From: Vreelandella salicampi
GTDB taxonomy: Bacteria > Pseudomonadota > Gammaproteobacteria > Pseudomonadales > Halomonadaceae
Direction of reading: 5' to 3'
Length of the DNA stretch: 64,000 nucleotides
NCBI RefSeq assembly: GCF_013415105.1
Contig: NZ_JACCDF010000006.1
Location: forward strand, 124,001 to 188,000
Translations under genes and position numbers: made by a program
Notes under the pieces: generated by a model
What the model was told of the DNA's origin: nothing
The model's input: the letters and a program-made list of their open reading frames with translations, nothing else
Database searches by the model: none
Part shown: positions 1 to 9,839 of the stretch, piece by piece
Position numbering within the stretch: position 1 is the first letter of the stretch
Layout of the letters: each line of letters opens with the position of its first letter

Positions 1-1727
1 CGCTGTCTGAAGACTTTACTCACTTCCCCCACGTTAACCCTGATGCGCCCAAAGGGGGGAGCATGACCCGCACTGCCGTCGGCGGTAGTTTCGACTCCAC
101 CAACCCTTTTATCATTCGCGGTACGCCTGCAAGCGGCATCTCACAGATTTACGATACGTTGATGGCCAGCAACCCCAACGAGCCTTTTAGCCTTTATGGA
201 TTGTTGGCAAGCGGCGTTCGGCTAGATCCCGAGCGCGAGTGGATCGAGTTTGACCTGCGCCCTGAGGCCCGCTTTCACGACGGCGAACCCGTTACCGCTG
301 ACGACGTCGTTTTCTCCCTTGATATACTTCGCGAAGAAGGCAACCCTTTCTATCGTAATTACTACGCGGGGGTGGACGACGCCGTCGCGCTTGATGATCA
401 TCGCGTGCGCTTTAATTTCAACGATACCGACTCGCGTGAGCTGCCCTTGATTGTCGCGCAGATGCCCATTTTGCCCCGCCATTACTGGGCATCACGCGAT
501 TTCACCACGCCGACGTTGGCCAAGCACCCTGGCTCCGGCCCGTATCAAATCGAAACCGTCGACCCTGGGCGGCGTATCGTCTTTAAGCGCGATGAAAACT
601 ATTGGGGGAAAGGCCTACCGGTCAATGTTGGGCGCTATAACATTGACCGTTTGGTCTACGACTACTATCGCGACCGAGATATTGCATGGCAGGCCTTTAA
701 AGCGGGTTTAACCGATTTTCGCACCGATGCCCGCGCCGCGACCTGGGCCATTGGCTACGATTTTCCCGCGTATCACGAGGGATTGATCAAACGCATTACC
801 ATCCCTGATGTAAACCCATCGCGTATGCAAGCGTTTGTTTTTAACCTGCGCAAGGAGAAATTCCAAGACCCCAGGGTGCGCGAAGCCTTGAGCCTGACTT
901 TCGACTTTCCCTGGTTGAATACCAATATTTTTTACGGCGCCTACCAGCGCACTGAGAGCTTTTTTCAAAATTCCGAGATGCAGGCTACAGGGAAACCCAG
1001 CAAAGAAGAACTTGCGCTACTTGAGCCGTTTCGTGATGAACTCATTGACTCGCACCGTTCCGATAGGCTTTTCACTCAGCCGCTGCCCATTGATCAACCT
1101 GAAGACCGTCGCGCGAGACTGCATCGCGCGCTAACACTGTTGCGCGAGGCAGGCTATCACGTAGAGGGGCAGCGTTTGGTCCACCAAGAAAGCGGCGAGC
1201 CGCTAACGCTTGAGGTGCTGCTTTACGATTCAGGACTTGAGCGCGTTGTCCAACCGATGCTGCGCAATATGGCGCGCCTGGGTGTCCAAACTTCGTTACG
1301 GATCGTCGATATCAACCAGTATCTTAACCGGCTACGTAGTTTTGACTACGACATGGTCATCAGCCAATTCCCTCAGTCGAACAACCCAGGCAATGAACAG
1401 CGTGATTTTTGGACTAGCGCCGCAGCACAGCAACCGCAAAGCCGTAACCTGATGGGGCTATCGCACCCAGCGGTCGACCAACTGGTTGAGCAATTAATTC
1501 GCGCCAGCAGCCGGGATGAACTCCACACCGTCACCCATGCGCTTGACCGCGTGCTGCGCTGGGGATTTTACGTCATACCCCACTACCACTCTGGGGAAAC
1601 ACGCATTGCTGTGTGGGACAAATTCGAGTATCCCGAGCCATTTCCTAAATACGCCATGGATTTCGACGCGTGGTGGGTCGATACTGAGCGCGAAGCCCAG
1701 CTCAAGAGCCGCCGCAGCGGTCGCTGA
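1..1727 (+). CDS. yejA: YejA-like periplasmic peptide-binding protein (5' truncated)
   Basis: Solute-binding protein of the family 5 peptide ABC transporters, of the YejA type. The reading frame is open from base 3, so the signal peptide and N-terminus lie left of the window. The first visible residues include NPDAPKGG, a segment typical of YejA near its mature N-terminus; the ATG at 63 is internal and not the start. About 575 codons are present, close to the expected mature length. The family binds oligopeptides (and microcin C in enterobacteria) in the periplasm and passes them to YejB/YejE. It is followed after 22 nt by yejB and is the first visible gene of yejABEF. Assignment rests on similarity of sequence style and on operon context. 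Confidence 0.93.
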   Translation, partial: LSEDFTHFPHVNPDAPKGGSMTRTAVGGSFDSTNPFIIRGTPASGISQIYDTLMASNPNEPFSLYGLLASGVRLDPEREWIEFDLRPEARFHDGEPVTADDVVFSLDILREEGNPFYRNYYAGVDDAVALDDHRVRFNFNDTDSRELPLIVAQMPILPRHYWASRDFTTPTLAKHPGSGPYQIETVDPGRRIVFKRDENYWGKGLPVNVGRYNIDRLVYDYYRDRDIAWQAFKAGLTDFRTDARAATWAIGYDFPAYHEGLIKRITIPDVNPSRMQAFVFNLRKEKFQDPRVREALSLTFDFPWLNTNIFYGAYQRTESFFQNSEMQATGKPSKEELALLEPFRDELIDSHRSDRLFTQPLPIDQPEDRRARLHRALTLLREAGYHVEGQRLVHQESGEPLTLEVLLYDSGLERVVQPMLRNMARLGVQTSLRIVDINQYLNRLRSFDYDMVISQFPQSNNPGNEQRDFWTSAAAQQPQSRNLMGLSHPAVDQLVEQLIRASSRDELHTVTHALDRVLRWGFYVIPHYHSGETRIAVWDKFEYPEPFPKYAMDFDAWWVDTEREAQLKSRRSGR

Positions 1728-1749
1728 CATTTGCTGAAGGAGCCCTGCC

Positions 1750-2823
1750 GTGGCGCGTTATACTGTACGTCGACTACTTCTCATGATCCCGACGTTGGTG
1801 GGGATCATGCTGCTCAACTTTATCATTGTGCAGGCCGCCCCCGGTGGCCCCATCGACCAGATGCTGGCGCGCTTTGAGGGCGCGGACGCCATGGCAAGCA
1901 CGCGTCTGGATATGGGCGGCGGTGATGTGCAAGTTAGCGATGACTCTCGCGGCGCACGAGGTGTCGACCCGCGCTTTATTGAGCAGTTAGAGGAGCAGTT
2001 TGGCTTTAACGAGCCAGCGCACGAGCGTTTTCTCGGCATGATGAGGGATTATCTTACCTTCGATTTTGGTACCAGCTTCTTTCGTGACCAGCCGGTTATC
2101 GATTTGATGCTGGAACGTCTTCCGGTCTCTATCTCGCTAGGGCTTTGGACCACGCTGCTGGTGTATGTAATCTCGATCCCACTGGGGGTACGTAAGGCTC
2201 TAAAACATGGATCAAAATTTGACGTTTGGACCTCAGGACTGGTGATTGTGGGATACGCCATTCCCGGCTTTCTCTTCGCGATTTTACTCATTGTGCTTTT
2301 TGCTGGCGGCACCTACCTCGACTGGTTTCCCTTACGCGGGCTCACCTCGCCGGATTTTGATCAGCTCTCGACCTGGGGCAAAATCAAAGACTACTTTTGG
2401 CATATTACGCTGCCCGTCATTGCCGCCTCGATCGGCAGTTTCGCCACGCTAACCATGCTAACCAAAAACAGTTTTTTAGATGAAATTCACAAACAGTATG
2501 TGCTGACCGCGCGGGCCAAAGGCGCCGACGAAAAACGGATACTCTACGGCCATGTGTTTCGCAATGCGATGCTGATCATTATCGCCGGGCTACCTGCAGC
2601 CCTGGTGGGAATCTTCTTTACCGGCGCCCTACTGATCGAGGTCATCTTCTCGCTCGATGGTTTAGGACTCCTCGGTTTCGAGGCGGTGATGCAGCGCGAT
2701 TACCCGGTCATTTTTGGCACCCTCTATCTCTACACGCTGATTGGTTTGTTGCTTAAGCTCGTGTCCGATTTGACCTATGTGTGGGTTGACCCACGCATCG
2801 ATTTTGCCACCCGGGAGTCATGA
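1750..2823 (+). CDS. yejB: Peptide ABC transporter permease YejB
   Basis: Inner-membrane permease subunit of the Yej peptide importer, 357 residues, close to the roughly 364 of E. coli YejB. There is one N-terminal membrane segment (about residues 8-28), a polar periplasmic stretch (about 30-125), then five or so hydrophobic segments. The permease EAA loop is seen as [20 protein letters not shown], the contact site for the ATPase. The start is GTG at 1750, with a GAAGGA ribosome site about 9 nt upstream. Its TGA stop overlaps the ATG of yejE (ATGA), so the two are translationally coupled. Confidence 0.93.
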   Translation: MARYTVRRLLLMIPTLVGIMLLNFIIVQAAPGGPIDQMLARFEGADAMASTRLDMGGGDVQVSDDSRGARGVDPRFIEQLEEQFGFNEPAHERFLGMMRDYLTFDFGTSFFRDQPVIDLMLERLPVSISLGLWTTLLVYVISIPLGVRKALKHGSKFDVWTSGLVIVGYAIPGFLFAILLIVLFAGGTYLDWFPLRGLTSPDFDQLSTWGKIKDYFWHITLPVIAASIGSFATLTMLTKNSFLDEIHKQYVLTARAKGADEKRILYGHVFRNAMLIIIAGLPAALVGIFFTGALLIEVIFSLDGLGLLGFEAVMQRDYPVIFGTLYLYTLIGLLLKLVSDLTYVWVDPRIDFATRES

Positions 2824-3887
2824 CCGTGTCGCCGATTACCCGTCGCCGCCTCGCCGCTTTTCGCGCCAACCGCCGCGCCTATATGTCGCTATGGCTGTTT
2901 GGCGTGCTTTTCCTACTAAGCCTGTTTGCCGAGCTGATCGCCAACGACAAGCCCATCGTTATGCAGTATGACGGCAATTGGTACGTGCCGCTTTTAATCG
3001 ACTACCCGGAAACCGAGTTTGACGGTTTTCTCCCCACGCGTACCGATTACCTTGACCCTTTCATACAAGAGCAGATTCGCGATCACGGCTGGGCGCTTTG
3101 GCCACTCATTCCGTTCTCATACCAGACGCTTGATATGCATATGACGCGCCCTTCCCCCGCGCCGCCGGATAGCCGCCACTGGTTAGGCACCGACGACCAA
3201 GGCCGCGATGTGCTCGCCCGGGTTATCTACGGTTTTCGTCTTTCGGTGGCGTTTGCGCTGGTTCTCACCGCCGGCTCACTGGTAATGGGCGTGCTGTTCG
3301 GCGGTATCCAAGGCTACTTCGGCGGCAAAATCGATTTAATCGGCCAACGCGTGACCGAAATCTGGTCGGGGCTACCGGTGCTATTTCTGCTTATTATTTT
3401 GGCCAGTTTCGTGCAACCGGGGTTTTGGTGGCTATTGGGCATTATGCTGCTGTTTTCATGGCTGGGGCTTGTCGATATTGTGCGCGCGGAGTTTCTGCGC
3501 GCACGCAACCTGGAGTATGTACGCGCAGCCAAGGCCATGGGGCTGCCATCACGGCTGATCATGTGGCGCCATGTCCTTCCCAACGCCATGGTCGCCACAC
3601 TCACGTTTATCCCCTTCATTTTCACCGGCGCCATCGGCACCTTAACAGCACTGGATTTTCTCGGCTTTGGGCTTCCACCTGGCGCACCGTCGCTGGGTGA
3701 GTTGGCGGCACAAGGCAAGAACAACCTACATGCGCCTTGGCTTGGCATCACCGCATTCATGACGCTTGCGATCATGCTCTCGCTGCTGGTGTTTATCGGT
3801 GAAGGGCTACGCGATGCTTTCGACCCGCGTCATGTCAAGCAGCGGCCGGCGCAAGCGACTGCACCACAGGAGACTCCTCATGGCTGA
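2820..3887 (+). CDS. yejE: Peptide ABC transporter permease YejE
   Basis: Second permease subunit of the Yej importer, 355 residues. It has an N-terminal membrane anchor (about 20-40), a long periplasmic insert, then the transmembrane domain after the [19 protein letters not shown] segment that is characteristic of DppC/OppC/YejE permeases. The EAA loop reads [21 protein letters not shown]. The start ATG at 2820 overlaps the yejB stop by 4 nt, and the stop overlaps the start of yejF by 8 nt. YejB and YejE form the heterodimeric channel. Confidence 0.93.
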   Translation: MTVSPITRRRLAAFRANRRAYMSLWLFGVLFLLSLFAELIANDKPIVMQYDGNWYVPLLIDYPETEFDGFLPTRTDYLDPFIQEQIRDHGWALWPLIPFSYQTLDMHMTRPSPAPPDSRHWLGTDDQGRDVLARVIYGFRLSVAFALVLTAGSLVMGVLFGGIQGYFGGKIDLIGQRVTEIWSGLPVLFLLIILASFVQPGFWWLLGIMLLFSWLGLVDIVRAEFLRARNLEYVRAAKAMGLPSRLIMWRHVLPNAMVATLTFIPFIFTGAIGTLTALDFLGFGLPPGAPSLGELAAQGKNNLHAPWLGITAFMTLAIMLSLLVFIGEGLRDAFDPRHVKQRPAQATAPQETPHG

Positions 3888-5460
3888 GGCATTGCTATCG
3901 GTTAAACACCTTAGCGTCGATTTTGACGGTACCCCGGTGGTGGATGACTTAAGCTTTGACGTCAACGCTGGAGAAACGCTAGCACTGGTGGGGGAATCCG
4001 GTTCCGGAAAATCCGTTTCAGCGCTGGGCGTAATGAATCTACTACCCGAAAACGCACGCGTCAGCGGTGAGCGTTTTCTTTTAGGCACGAACCTTGAAGC
4101 GCTGAAACGGCCACAGTGGAATGCCATTCGCGGCCACCAGGTTGGGTTTATTTTTCAGGAGCCGATGACGTCGCTTAACCCGCTTCATCGCATCGGCAAA
4201 CAAATCGGCGAGACGCTCAAACTGCATCAGGGCCTAAGCGGCCGCGATGCGCGAAAGCGTGCCAAAACGTTGCTTGAGCAGGTCAAACTTCCCCGCGCGG
4301 AAGAGCTTTTGGATGTCTGGCCCCACCAGCTTTCCGGCGGGCAGCGCCAGCGGGTGATGATTGCCATGGCAATTGCCAACCAACCCAAGCTGCTGATCGC
4401 CGACGAGCCTACCACCGCGTTGGATGTCACTGTACAACAAGAAATTCTCGCCCTGTTGCGCGAGCTGCGCGACCGCCACGGCATGGGAATGGTGTTTATC
4501 ACCCACGATCTCAATCTGGTGCGCGCGCATGCCGACCGCGTATGCGTGCTATATCAAGGCCAGGAGCAAGAGAGCGGCACCGTCGAGCAGGTATTTAAGG
4601 CGCCTCAAAGCGATTACACAAAGGCACTGATCGCGGCCGAACCCGAGGGGCGCCCAGCACCGGTGGGGCGCGTATCGCCACGGCTCACCGCTCAACAGCT
4701 CAGCGTAAGCTTTGCGCGACCTAAAGCCGGTCTTTTCCGCCGCGCACCTCCTCCCTTTGAGGCGGTAAAACCCATGGATTTATACGTCGCCCCCGGTGAA
4801 ACTTTGGGTATTGTCGGGGAGTCCGGCTCCGGCAAGACCACCCTGGCCTCTGCGATCATGCGGATGGTGGAAAGCCGCGGCGAAATCACATTGGGGGATG
4901 ACACCCTGAATGCGCTCTCAGGCAAAGCGCTAAGAAAAGAGCGCCATCGCTTTCAAATGGTGTTTCAAGACCCCTACGGCGCCCTATCTCCGCGGATGCC
5001 GGTGTTTGACATCATCAGCGAAGGACTGCGGTTTCACTTTCCTGCCCTTTCGAGTGCCGAGGTAACCGAACGCGTTCATCGTACGCTGACGGAAGTGGGT
5101 CTACCTGAGAGCGTAGCCGCGCGCTACCCACATGAATTTTCCGGCGGACAGCGCCAGCGCATCGCCATTGCCCGCGCCATTATTCTGGAACCCGAGCTTT
5201 TAGTGCTCGATGAGCCTACCTCGGCGCTGGATCGCACCGTGCAGAAACAGATGGTCACGCTGCTGCGTGATTTGCAGTCAAAGCGACAGCTCAGTTTTCT
5301 GTTTATTAGCCATGACCTTGCCGTTGTCCGCGCTATGGCGCACCGCATTATGGTGCTGAAAGAGGGGCAAGTGCTGGAGGCCGGCACCTGCGAAGAGGTG
5401 CTCAACGCCCCCCAGCACGACTACACCAAGCGGCTGGTGAGTGCCGCACAGCTGGTGTAG
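3880..5460 (+). CDS. yejF: Peptide ABC transporter ATPase YejF (two fused ABC domains)
   Basis: Cytoplasmic ATPase of the Yej importer with two complete nucleotide-binding domains in one chain, 526 residues (E. coli YejF about 529). Domain 1 has Walker A GESGSGKS at residues 38-45 and the signature LSGGQRQR from residue 151, followed by ADEPTTALD. Domain 2 has Walker A GESGSGKT at 313-320 and signature FSGGQRQR from 420, followed by LDEPTSALD. I start it at the ATG at 3880, where the CAGGAGA ribosome site precedes and [11 protein letters not shown] begins a normal ABC fold; the frame stays open further upstream inside yejE but that part is out-of-frame read-through. Last gene of the operon. 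Confidence 0.93.
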   Translation: MAEALLSVKHLSVDFDGTPVVDDLSFDVNAGETLALVGESGSGKSVSALGVMNLLPENARVSGERFLLGTNLEALKRPQWNAIRGHQVGFIFQEPMTSLNPLHRIGKQIGETLKLHQGLSGRDARKRAKTLLEQVKLPRAEELLDVWPHQLSGGQRQRVMIAMAIANQPKLLIADEPTTALDVTVQQEILALLRELRDRHGMGMVFITHDLNLVRAHADRVCVLYQGQEQESGTVEQVFKAPQSDYTKALIAAEPEGRPAPVGRVSPRLTAQQLSVSFARPKAGLFRRAPPPFEAVKPMDLYVAPGETLGIVGESGSGKTTLASAIMRMVESRGEITLGDDTLNALSGKALRKERHRFQMVFQDPYGALSPRMPVFDIISEGLRFHFPALSSAEVTERVHRTLTEVGLPESVAARYPHEFSGGQRQRIAIARAIILEPELLVLDEPTSALDRTVQKQMVTLLRDLQSKRQLSFLFISHDLAVVRAMAHRIMVLKEGQVLEAGTCEEVLNAPQHDYTKRLVSAAQLV

Positions 5461-5476
5461 GCGGGTAAAAACTCAA

Positions 5477-6184
5477 TTAAAACAGCGCGATTTCGTCGGC
5501 GGTAAGTTCGCGCCACTCGCCGGGTGGAAGATTCGCATCGAGGACAAGATCGCCTATTGATGCGCGATGCAGCGATTCCACTCGGTTGCCCAAGGCCCCG
5601 AACATACGCTTCACCTGATGATAGCGCCCTTCGGTGATAGTTAACTCCGCTTCGGTGGAGCTGAGGAGTTTGAGCGTTGCAGGCTTGGTCGGCTCTTCTT
5701 CACCATCTAGCAGCAAGCCCTCAGCCACCTGTTCCTTCGCGCGCTGCGCAGCCGTCCCTTCCAAGGGGGAAGCTAGCGTCGCCCGGTAAACCTTGGCGCA
5801 GCGGTGTTTCGGCGAGGTAATACGGTGCGCCCACTGGCCATCGTCGGTCAAAAGCAAAAGCCCGGTGGTATCGACATCTAAGCGCCCGACAGGTTTTAAG
5901 CGTTCCGCTTTGGGCAGGTCGATCAAATCCACCGCACGGGGATACAAGCCGCGCCGGGCGCTACACTCCACCTCAAGCGGCTTGTTAAGCATCACGTAAC
6001 GCAGCCCAACAAGCGCTAAAGGCTCGCCTTGCCACCTCACACTGTCGTTTTCGGGATCAATTTGCGTGGCGGCTTGCTTGATGGGCTGACCGTTAAGCTC
6101 AACCTCACCGCTTTTGAGCGCACGCTTCGCCAAACTGCGCGTTAACGGTGTGGTTTCGCTTAAAAAACGGTCAAGACGCATCAT
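5477..6184 (-). CDS. rsuA: Ribosomal small-subunit pseudouridine synthase, RsuA family
   Basis: Pseudouridine synthase of the RsuA/RluB/E/F family, about 235 residues, the length of RsuA, which modifies 16S rRNA U516. An N-terminal S4 RNA-binding domain starts with MRLDRFLSE; the catalytic motif GRLDVDTTGLLLLT is present with its conserved Asp; and a late GRYHQVKRMFGALGN motif is typical of the family. The start is one of two adjacent ATGs (6184 or 6181), overlapping the TGA of the upstream nitrilase gene, so translation is coupled. A longer frame to 6229 exists but lies inside the upstream gene. Convergent with yejF, 16 nt apart, with no clear terminator between them. Confidence 0.85.
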   Translation of the reverse strand: MMRLDRFLSETTPLTRSLAKRALKSGEVELNGQPIKQAATQIDPENDSVRWQGEPLALVGLRYVMLNKPLEVECSARRGLYPRAVDLIDLPKAERLKPVGRLDVDTTGLLLLTDDGQWAHRITSPKHRCAKVYRATLASPLEGTAAQRAKEQVAEGLLLDGEEEPTKPATLKLLSSTEAELTITEGRYHQVKRMFGALGNRVESLHRASIGDLVLDANLPPGEWRELTADEIALF

Positions 6185-6996
6185 TGGCCAACTCCCGGCA
6201 ATAGCTGAAATCGGTCGGCATCTTGCCAAGCGGGGAACTTCTCGCGAAAGGTGTCCAACGCTTCAAGGTCCAGCGTTCCCGTTTCTATGAAACCTTCATA
6301 AGCCGGACGGTCAATTAGTGGCTCGCCTTTAAAATCCACCAGCATCGAGTCGCCGCTAAACGCTATCCCTTTGGCATCTTCGCCCACTCGATTAACGCCG
6401 ATCACATAGCTTAAGTTTTCAATCGCCCGCGCCTGAAGTAGCGTACGCCATGGCTGGCGGCGTGGTGCCGGCCAGTTGGCGACACATAAAAGTGCATCGT
6501 ACTCAAAATGCTCGCCTTCATTGGGTTGCTGGCGTTGCCATACCGGAAAACGCAGGTCGTAGCAGACACTCAGCAAAATCCTGACACCTTTATAGGTCAC
6601 GACCTTGCGCGTTTCGCCCATGTCGTAGCGCTCGTGCTCGCCCGCCATGCGAAACAAGTGGCGTTTGTCATACGTGGTTAACTCGCCGTCGGGTGTGGCC
6701 CAAATCAAGCGATTGAAATACTTGCCGCCCTCTTCGATAGCAACACTTCCGGTCATCACACAGCCACGCGCTTGAGCTTGGGCTTGGAGCCAAGCCACGG
6801 TTTTACTCTCTGCCATGGGCTGGGCGTGCTCGCGAGAATTCATAGTAAAGCCGGTAGAAAACATTTCCGGCAATACCATTACATCAGTGTCCCGTCCATC
6901 GCGATCACCGAGCAGCGTCTCTAAATGGCGGTGATTGGCCGCGGGGTCTTCCCAGCGGAGATCGCACTGCACCAAGCTGGTGGTTAGCTGACGCAT
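6181..6996 (-). CDS. Carbon-nitrogen hydrolase, omega-amidase (YafV/Nit2) type
   Basis: Nitrilase-superfamily amidase, 271 residues. The catalytic triad can be seen: Glu in VLPEMFSTGF, Lys in TYDKRHLF and Cys in LLSVCYDLRFPVW. The CYDLRFP context and the MAGEHERYDMG segment match the YafV/Nit2 group, whose members deamidate 2-oxoglutaramate or 2-oxosuccinamate (metabolite repair, methionine salvage). Substrate is inferred from the family. It begins with MRQLTTSLVQCDLRW; GGAGGCGACCT before the ATG contains the ribosome site. Operon with rsuA downstream. Confidence 0.85.
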   Translation of the reverse strand: MRQLTTSLVQCDLRWEDPAANHRHLETLLGDRDGRDTDVMVLPEMFSTGFTMNSREHAQPMAESKTVAWLQAQAQARGCVMTGSVAIEEGGKYFNRLIWATPDGELTTYDKRHLFRMAGEHERYDMGETRKVVTYKGVRILLSVCYDLRFPVWQRQQPNEGEHFEYDALLCVANWPAPRRQPWRTLLQARAIENLSYVIGVNRVGEDAKGIAFSGDSMLVDFKGEPLIDRPAYEGFIETGTLDLEALDTFREKFPAWQDADRFQLLPGVGQ

Positions 6997-7056
6997 AGGT
7001 CGCCTCCTTTATTGTCGCCATGGCTCGTCTTGCATCGTTAGTGTGCTAGATTAGCA

Positions 7057-7096
7057 TTTTTTCACGCACTTTTTTCACGCACTTTTTCACTCACGC
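7057..7096 (+). repeat. Tandem 13-nt repeat upstream of rarD
   Basis: Two exact copies of TTTTTTCACGCAC (7057-7069, 7070-7082) and a third degraded copy (7083-7096) stand 20 to 60 nt upstream of the rarD-like start. No function is evident; it may overlap the promoter or leader of that gene. Confidence 0.8.
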
Positions 7097-7116
7097 TTGT
7101 TGCTAACGAGGCCTCC

Positions 7117-8034
7117 ATGTCTTCTTTGCCTGCCCCAGTACGCGACCCAGAAGCCGTTAAAGGCGTGGGTTTCGGCTTAACCGCCTACCTGATGTGGGGC
7201 TGCTTTCCGCTATTTTTTGCGCTGTTCCAAGACGTACCGGCATTTGAGATTTTGATTCACCGTATTTTGTGGTCGTGTCTTTTCTTGGTCGGTTTGATTA
7301 GCCTGCTGAGACGCTGGCCGCCGGTAGTGGCTGCCCTTAGCGAGCCCAAGCGGCTTGGGCGCGTTCTCGGTTGTGCGCTTCTCATTGGTTTGAACTGGGG
7401 AGTCTATATCTATGCGGTGGAAACGCAGCAGGTGCTCCAGGCAAGCTTGGGTTATTTTTTAACGCCACTGGTTAACGTCGCGTTGGGCATGCTGGTGCTG
7501 CGCGAAGTCATGGCGCGGTTACAGCTAATCGCCTTGGGGCTTGCGACACTGGCCATTGGGATTCAGTTTGCCCTGCTTGGCGAAATGCCGTGGTTGAGTT
7601 TGATTCTGGCTTTCTCGTTTGGCACCTATGGACTTTTTCGTAAACAGGTGCCGCTCGACGGGCTTTCGGGGCTTTTTGTCGAAACCCTGCTGTTGCTTCC
7701 ACTGGCCCTACTCGCCTTTAGCTGGCTGAGCTTAACAGGGCTCTCACACTTTGCCATTGAGCCCACCACCACGGCACTATTGATCGCCAGTGGCGTCATC
7801 ACCGCCCTACCGCTGATGGCGTTCGCTGGCGCCGCTCGGCGACTGCGTTTGGCAACGCTGGGGTTTTTAATGTACATCAACCCGAGCATCCAGTTTTTCA
7901 TCGCGTTAAGTATCTTCCATGAGCCGCTTTCCACCGTACAGCTGGTGAGCTTTTTACTTATCTGGATCGGCCTTGCTTTGTACTCTTACTCGGCTTGGCA
8001 TCAATCTCACAAGCGGCTAGCGGCCGTTCGGTAA
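7117..8034 (+). CDS. rarD: RarD-type EamA/DMT-family permease
   Basis: Integral membrane protein of the drug/metabolite transporter superfamily, RarD subgroup, 305 residues and about ten hydrophobic segments. The opening [17 protein letters not shown], the segment HRILWSCLF and the [12 protein letters not shown] motif are typical of RarD (chloramphenicol-sensitivity protein). The substrate is not known for the family. ATG at 7117 follows ACGAGGCCTCC. It is monocistronic here; its 3' end overlaps the convergent chemoreceptor gene by 18 nt, leaving no room for a terminator outside coding DNA. Confidence 0.88.
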   Translation: MSSLPAPVRDPEAVKGVGFGLTAYLMWGCFPLFFALFQDVPAFEILIHRILWSCLFLVGLISLLRRWPPVVAALSEPKRLGRVLGCALLIGLNWGVYIYAVETQQVLQASLGYFLTPLVNVALGMLVLREVMARLQLIALGLATLAIGIQFALLGEMPWLSLILAFSFGTYGLFRKQVPLDGLSGLFVETLLLLPLALLAFSWLSLTGLSHFAIEPTTTALLIASGVITALPLMAFAGAARRLRLATLGFLMYINPSIQFFIALSIFHEPLSTVQLVSFLLIWIGLALYSYSAWHQSHKRLAAVR

Positions 8035-9669
8035 TGCTCTGGTGCTATCGTTATCTTCCCCGTCATGGCCGATAACTGCTGCCTCAAAATTGGCACTTCC
8101 CGGCTGATAGCCCACGCGGAAGCCGCCCCAGTGCTTGCCATTCACATAAACCGGCACCGAGAGATCATGCATAATTTCTCCGGTATCACGCTTGTAGGTT
8201 TGCAACAGCAACGCCTGCTCATGGGCACCGCAGCGTTTGCCTGTGGGGTCATCAAAAATACGCTTGCTGCGGCAAAACTTCAGATCGTGGGCATAATCAC
8301 CGGTCGGCTCACGGCTAGTCGCCTCGTTATGCGTGGGCACATAGCCGTTACGGTCGCAGGCAATCGCATAGCTTAACCCTCGCGATTTAAGCATCGGCTC
8401 TTGCAGCGCGGGCAAGTTGTGATCGGTAAAGCCGTCAAAGGCAGTCTTATACATGGGCGGGTTTGTCCCGGAGATCTTCTCATAGCGTGGCTCGAATAGC
8501 CCTGCCTGAGAAAGCTCGCCACGTTTTAGCGCCTGTTCAAACAACTTACCCAATTGATCCGCTGTTTCACGTGCGGCGTGAAATACCTCTTGGTGGCGCC
8601 CATTTAACCGCTGCTGCGCCAGCTCGCCATCCACGCTTTCGGCAGCATCCATTAGCGCGCGGGCCTGCTCGGCCAAATCGTGCATATCGCGGTTGCCTTC
8701 ATCAACATCCGTCTCCAGCTGGCGCAGGTTATCCGCCACTGTCTGACTATGCTGGCGAGTATTTTCCATGGCCTCCGCCACGCTTATAATTTCTTTATGC
8801 ACTTGATCGAAGTCACCAGTGATATTGACCAAGCTGTTGCCCACGCCGCGGATACCCTCGGAACGCTCGCTAATACGCGACATCAGGTGCCCCATGGTGC
8901 CGACCACACTCTGGCCGCTCTGGTGCATATCTTTCACCAGCTCATCGACGTTTTGCGTTGCATTGGAGGTCTTAAGTGCCAAGTTGCGAACCTCACCCGC
9001 GACCACCGCAAAACCACGCCCATGCTCCCCCGCCCGCGCGGCTTCGATAGAGGCGTTAAGCGATAACAGATGCGTTTGCTCGGCGATGCCCTCGATCATC
9101 GACGTGACGTCGCGTACTCGCTCGATTTTATCGTTAAGCGCATTGAGTGCCTCAAGCGCCTGCTCCGAGCGCTCAGCTATCTGCATCATCTCGTTAATGA
9201 CTTCATCGAGCTCACTACGGTTGTGATGACTGGCATCTCGGGCGCTATCAGAAAGCGTTGCTACTTGGTTTGCACTGGTGGAGACCTGGACAATAGCAGC
9301 GTTGATCGCGCTCATGCTGGCGGAGGCATCGCGCGCCATGGCTTCTTGCTTATCAAGACGTTGGTCCATTAAATCGGCATAGTGGGAAACTTCAGCCGAG
9401 GCGATAGCCGTGCTGCTAGCGCGTTGCATAAGGCGGTAGGCCATGTTGCGTAGCGAACGATAGTCGCGCACCGGCCATAACCAAGAACCATGCCTGGCAA
9501 GGCCCTCTCGCCCAGCATAATATACCGCCAAGTTACCGCTAAATACCCAAGCTGCGCCCCCCAGGGCTGCCAACACCAACCCGGCGTAGCCCCAAAGCCC
9601 CCCTAACATTTGCGCGCCTACCCCCAGGAAGAAACATCCCAGTGCTGCCAGAATAGAAAGTAATCGCAT
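8017..9669 (-). CDS. Methyl-accepting chemotaxis protein with C-terminal sensor domain
   Basis: Chemoreceptor-like protein, 550 residues from the ATG at 9669. Two membrane segments sit close together at the N-terminus (about 1-20 and 25-48), so there is almost no periplasmic domain. The cytoplasmic signalling hairpin follows, with the conserved tip [21 protein letters not shown] and [15 protein letters not shown]. After it comes a C-terminal domain of about 150 residues with [11 protein letters not shown] and [11 protein letters not shown], which resembles the Cache-like sensor found at the C-terminus of many pseudomonad receptors. The signal is unknown. A longer frame to 9726 exists but [11 protein letters not shown] gives the natural membrane start. 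Confidence 0.88.
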   Translation of the reverse strand: MRLLSILAALGCFFLGVGAQMLGGLWGYAGLVLAALGGAAWVFSGNLAVYYAGREGLARHGSWLWPVRDYRSLRNMAYRLMQRASSTAIASAEVSHYADLMDQRLDKQEAMARDASASMSAINAAIVQVSTSANQVATLSDSARDASHHNRSELDEVINEMMQIAERSEQALEALNALNDKIERVRDVTSMIEGIAEQTHLLSLNASIEAARAGEHGRGFAVVAGEVRNLALKTSNATQNVDELVKDMHQSGQSVVGTMGHLMSRISERSEGIRGVGNSLVNITGDFDQVHKEIISVAEAMENTRQHSQTVADNLRQLETDVDEGNRDMHDLAEQARALMDAAESVDGELAQQRLNGRHQEVFHAARETADQLGKLFEQALKRGELSQAGLFEPRYEKISGTNPPMYKTAFDGFTDHNLPALQEPMLKSRGLSYAIACDRNGYVPTHNEATSREPTGDYAHDLKFCRSKRIFDDPTGKRCGAHEQALLLQTYKRDTGEIMHDLSVPVYVNGKHWGGFRVGYQPGSANFEAAVIGHDGEDNDSTRALPNGR

Positions 9670-9741
9670 AGCTATTCTTGCCCTTTTTGTTTTTGAACGC
9701 GTTTCATTGCAATACGTTGTAGCCAACGCCCATACCGGAGC

Positions 9742-9763
9742 ACCGGATGCCTAGGCATCCGGT
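9742..9763. other. Perfect 22-bp palindrome
   Basis: The half-site ACCGGATGCCT is followed directly by its reverse complement, giving a perfect 22-bp palindrome (or a 9-bp stem with CTAG loop if transcribed). It lies 73-96 nt upstream of the chemoreceptor start and about 75 nt past the metY stop. No T-tract follows on either strand, so an ordinary terminator is not well supported; an operator is possible. Confidence 0.6.
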
Positions 9764-9839
9764 ATTGAGCTTAACGCGTTGTTGTAGGGAAAGAAGTAGC
9801 ACTTTCGGGGAAGAATTTCCCATATATTAGCATTAGCGG

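Noticed and set aside
3766-3879. Upstream extension of yejF inside yejE
   Set aside because: No ribosome site; the ABC fold begins at the ATG at 3880, which has one.
8065-9372. Series of + strand reading frames opposite the chemoreceptor gene
   Set aside because: They are antisense shadows of a clear coding gene, without ribosome sites or recognisable protein features.
9742-9763. Palindrome as rho-independent terminator of metY
   Set aside because: No T-tract follows the stem on either strand; reported as a palindrome of unknown role instead.
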